Assembly: GCA_034190875.2 (NCBI GenBank)
Contig: CM067354.1
Coordinates: 41,105,482 to 41,169,481 of the forward strand
Direction: 5' to 3'
DNA: 64,000 nt
Source of the DNA: Urechis unicinctus
Taxonomy: Eukaryota; Annelida; Polychaeta; Xenopneusta; Urechidae
Under the pieces are notes generated by a model. It did not search any database. It saw only the letters and a program-made list of their open reading frames with translations, and had not been told where the DNA came from. Every line of letters starts with the position of its first letter. Positions within the stretch are counted from its first letter, which is position 1. The position numbers were made by a program, and so were the translations under genes. This document shows positions 60,766 to 64,000 of the stretch, piece after piece.

Positions 60766-61317
60766 TGGGATGTTTTTCAGTAAATTTTAATGAGTCAGTT
60801 AGTTATTTTTCATCCGATTTGCTTAATATGTTCAAATCATACTATCAGTATGAATTTATACTTTCATGAATTTATAGTTTCAAGTGAACAAATCCCATAG
60901 GAATCGAATAAATTCACGTTGCATGCGGCTAACAAACGCCTCACAAATCAAAAGAAATAGTGCGTTCATGTATTTCTTAATAATCATGTAGGTACAGCAT
61001 TATAATGAGAATAAAATATACACAATGGTGTTAAGGATATTTGTACAAGTCGATAGTTTGTGAAATTCTGCTGCCCCAGATCCATTTCAGTATGTTTACA
61101 GTATTACAAGTCAACAAGCAGTAAACTCCCGCCACAACACTTCCCTGTTAATGTGTCCTGTGACAGTCGTTGTCTTGTAATTCCCAGTTTCGTCTCACTG
61201 GATTCTTTGGTGCAATCGAAGAATTAATGTTCACCCTTAGGAAATTTAAGTATTCATTTGCAATGGATACTGGGAAAAGGGCCTCTAATGAATGGTATAG
61301 ATTTTTACCATCTTTAA
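60766..61317. other. No gene seen
   Basis: AT-rich sequence between repeats, with no coding or structural feature supported. Confidence 0.4.
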
Positions 61318-64000
61318 ACTAACATGTTACACGCTCAATAGAATGTGCGTGTTAACCTTGATATGGTAGGATGACGTGGTAGATGTGGGTCATTAACGAG
61401 TCTAAATCAAGTCAGTAATGGTACGTCCCCGCACCCGCGTCTAAATGGCCTCGATTATTCGGTGCAGTACATGGAGTTCACCTTATTAGCACCGATTAAG
61501 TTAACCAGGGCCTCACACAAGGTCAGTCTTAACTGCAATTGTACTTGAATAGCTAGAAACACCACCCAGATATTGTATAATAATGGAAGTGTACATTTGC
61601 ATTAAGATTGATTTTTATGACTTTTAAACAGATGGTTAGGAATCTGTGGTAAAGGCACCGCGAAAAAACTATAGTACCGTTGTATTATTAGCCACTTCTG
61701 GTTAGTGCAGCACTGCGACAGGTAACGCTCACCAATCACCGCATCTATAGTCGGGCACTGTTTGTTCATTTTTTCTGTATCAGGAAAACTTCCTTATTGT
61801 ACTGGGTCAGCTTGGAGATGAAGTAATAAATCGTGAACATTATAACTGCTGTACGAAACCACCTAACATTTTGTGTTATGACAAGCATAAGCGGTCGTCG
61901 TCAACTTCTGTTTTATGTATATATCTACATCCTCTCTTTGTCTCAAAATAAGATAAGAAATAATGTCGACACATCACATTTAACCTGGCACACCCTTGTG
62001 ACCATCGAATGCCTGAATACAATCATGACGACGGCCAATTTCTCCTGCACTACTCGCATACTATCCGTTTTGTCCCATACACCTATTAAATTAAAAAGGA
62101 GAATATGAAATGTTGCTAATTAGATTCAGGGCCATCATGTTGGACGTGGTTCGTCCGCATTCAATTACAGTCTATTCCTGAGCAAATTAAGTCACCAGAG
62201 GTTCAGGTAGTTAAAAATTTACGAGGCTGTTTTTCACGCTACATCAATGGCGCTTTACGTGGTGTTTTCCCTATTCGATTCGTTAATGTACGCTCAATAT
62301 ATACAAATTTATGCCACGGATACGTCTTTTCTCGGTGCGGAGAATGATTATTTTCGAATTGAACAAAAATATTATTTGATCTGGGCATATCCATGTTTAA
62401 GGCTGTCATCTTAAGTGTTACCAAAAAGAGATTGGCCAACAAGTATTTCTTAATGCATGTACGGGTCATGTCAGTAATTACGCACCGTCGGCATCAGCTT
62501 ATATAGGACTTAGGTCGAAGTACCTCGGTAATTATTTCGATGAATGTGGTGATTATATCTTATGGTACAAGAGCAACGCTACCATTATCTGCGGTAATGA
62601 TCATTACCTACATTATGTCATAGGCAACGAAAAAGTTTATTTATCGTATCAATTTGCATGTGATACTGGAATAGGGTCACGTATGAATTGTAAACATTGG
62701 TACCACAGTTAAACTAACGTGTTACACACTAAAACGAATGCGCGTGTAAACCTTCATATGGCCGGATAACGTGGTCGATGTAGGTCATTAACGAGTCTAA
62801 ATCAAGTCAGTTATGGTACGTCCGCTCACGCGCGTCTAAATGTCCTCGATTATTCGGTGATCTACTTGGAGTTCACCTTATAAGCACCGATTAAGTTGAC
62901 CAGGGCCTCACACAAGGTCAGTCTTAACTGTAATTGTACTTGAAAATGCTAGGAACACCACCCAGATATTGGACAATCATGGAAGTGTGCATTTGCATTT
63001 AGATTGATTTTAAACAGCTGGTAAGGAAAATTCCAGGATCTTTGATATAAGTACCGCATAAAAGCTACAGTGCCGTTGTATTGTTACGCACTTCTGGTTG
63101 GTGCAGCACTGCGACAGGTAACGCTAACCAAACACCGCATCTCTAGTCGGACACTGGCTTTCTGTAAGTAAACAACTTGCTTGTTCATTCTTTTCTGCAT
63201 CAGCAAAACTTCCTTGTATTACTGGGTCAGCATGGAGATGATGAAATGCACCGAACAGATCGTGAACATTGTAACTGCTGCACGTCATAACCTCACATTG
63301 TGTGTTGTGACGAGCATTGGCGGGCGTCGTCTATTTCAAAGTTTTCATTCCAAATTGCTGTTTAATGCCAAAATGCATATTGCTATATTTTCATCCTCAC
63401 TGCATTCAGGTCAGATAAAACGTTTATTTCCTACGAAATTGTTACCCATCACTTGTGTTATGCATATTGATTAGTTAAAAAAGTACACACTCTGGCTGGC
63501 ATGATATTATCGCGCCCACAATCACTCTCAGTGTGGTTTGGATTAAGCTTTTAGAATTGATCTTGCTTTTGGCATTGTGAACATTCCTAACAGCAAAGGT
63601 TTAAACGTTTAAACAGGATTATTGTCTGAACTGTTTTATGCATTTCTACATCCTCTCATTGTCTCAAAGTAAGACGAGAAATAATGTCGACACGTCACGA
63701 TAAAGCTGACAAACCCTTGTGACCATCGAATGCCTGAATACAATCATGACGACGGCCAATTTCTCCTGCACTACGCGCATACTATCCGTTTTGTCCTATA
63801 CAACTATTACATAAAGAAGGAGATATAAACTGGACGTGGTTTGTCCGCATTTGATTACAGTTTTTTTCAGAGCAAATTAAGTCACCAGCGGTCAACAAAA
63901 TTCAAAATTTACGAGGTTGTTTTTCATGATCTGCAATGACACTTTTCGTAGTTTTTTCCTCGTCCGATTCGCTAATGTACGCTCAAAATATACATATGTA
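61318..64000 (+). repeat. Tandem duplication, period ~1.39 kb, running off the window
   Basis: Copy 1 (about 61318-62310) and copy 2 (about 62712 to the window end) share long blocks in order: GGTCATTAACGAGTCTAAAT, GGCCTCACACAAGGTCAGTC, TGCAGCACTGCGACAGGTAA, AATAATGTCGACAC and GCCTGAATACAATCATGACG, then TTCGCTAATGTACGCTCAA-type ends. Copy 2 has about 290 bp extra near 63340-63640. No conserved open frame is shared, so coding is unlikely. Further copies may lie beyond the edge. Confidence 0.8.

Overview
The window is animal nuclear DNA. Genes are split by GT-AG introns, intergenic DNA is AT-rich, (TA)n tracts are long, and many degraded DNA transposons and non-LTR fragments are present. A tRNA-SINE-like repeat ending in an ACTC-type tail resembles repeats common in mollusc genomes, and the host proteins are clearly metazoan. 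My best guess is a marine mollusc, perhaps a gastropod; this is an inference without any database search.

Five host genes have good support. NDUFA13 (complex I subunit, + strand) has four exons from 13.8 to 19.8 kb, and its intron 1 is full of repeats. A TEX45-like axonemal protein (- strand, seven coding exons, 21.2-23.4 kb) is head to head with USE1 (ER SNARE, + strand, six exons, 24.0-28.1 kb) across about 0.5 kb. A large innate-immunity-type gene lies at 44.8-51.5 kb (+). It encodes a CARD, then SAM, AlbA_2, a SIR2-like region, a STAND-type P-loop NTPase and helical repeats, i.e. a SAMD9/SAMD9L-family protein with an N-terminal CARD. Its C-terminal OB-fold and tail are present but out of frame. 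A Ser/Thr-rich protein with a basic cluster and a PP1-docking-like motif is encoded at 54.8-56.1 kb (-). A smaller unidentified ORF is at 5.0-5.6 kb (-).

The rest is largely transposon debris. It includes a P-element/THAP9-like transposase tail (2.3-2.9 kb), a Tigger/pogo DDE transposase with a PHD-like finger (11.2-12.5 kb), SAP-YqaJ and Harbinger remnants (29.9-31.3 kb), a LINE 3' end split by another element (31.7-33.1 kb), P2X7-intracellular-domain and THAP transposon remnants (34.8-37.6 kb), and a LINE reverse-transcriptase fragment (41.3-41.6 kb).

Two small non-autonomous families stand out because target-site duplications (TSDs) are readable. One has TAGC...GCTA ends and 9-bp TSDs, with copies of 54, 59 and 808 bp. 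The other has TAGGCAA...TTGCCTA ends and 9-bp TSDs, with copies of 72, 105, 542 and 585 bp. The 54- and 59-bp copies are unusually short for transposed units. The most interesting items are the CARD-SAMD9-like gene and these minimal elements.
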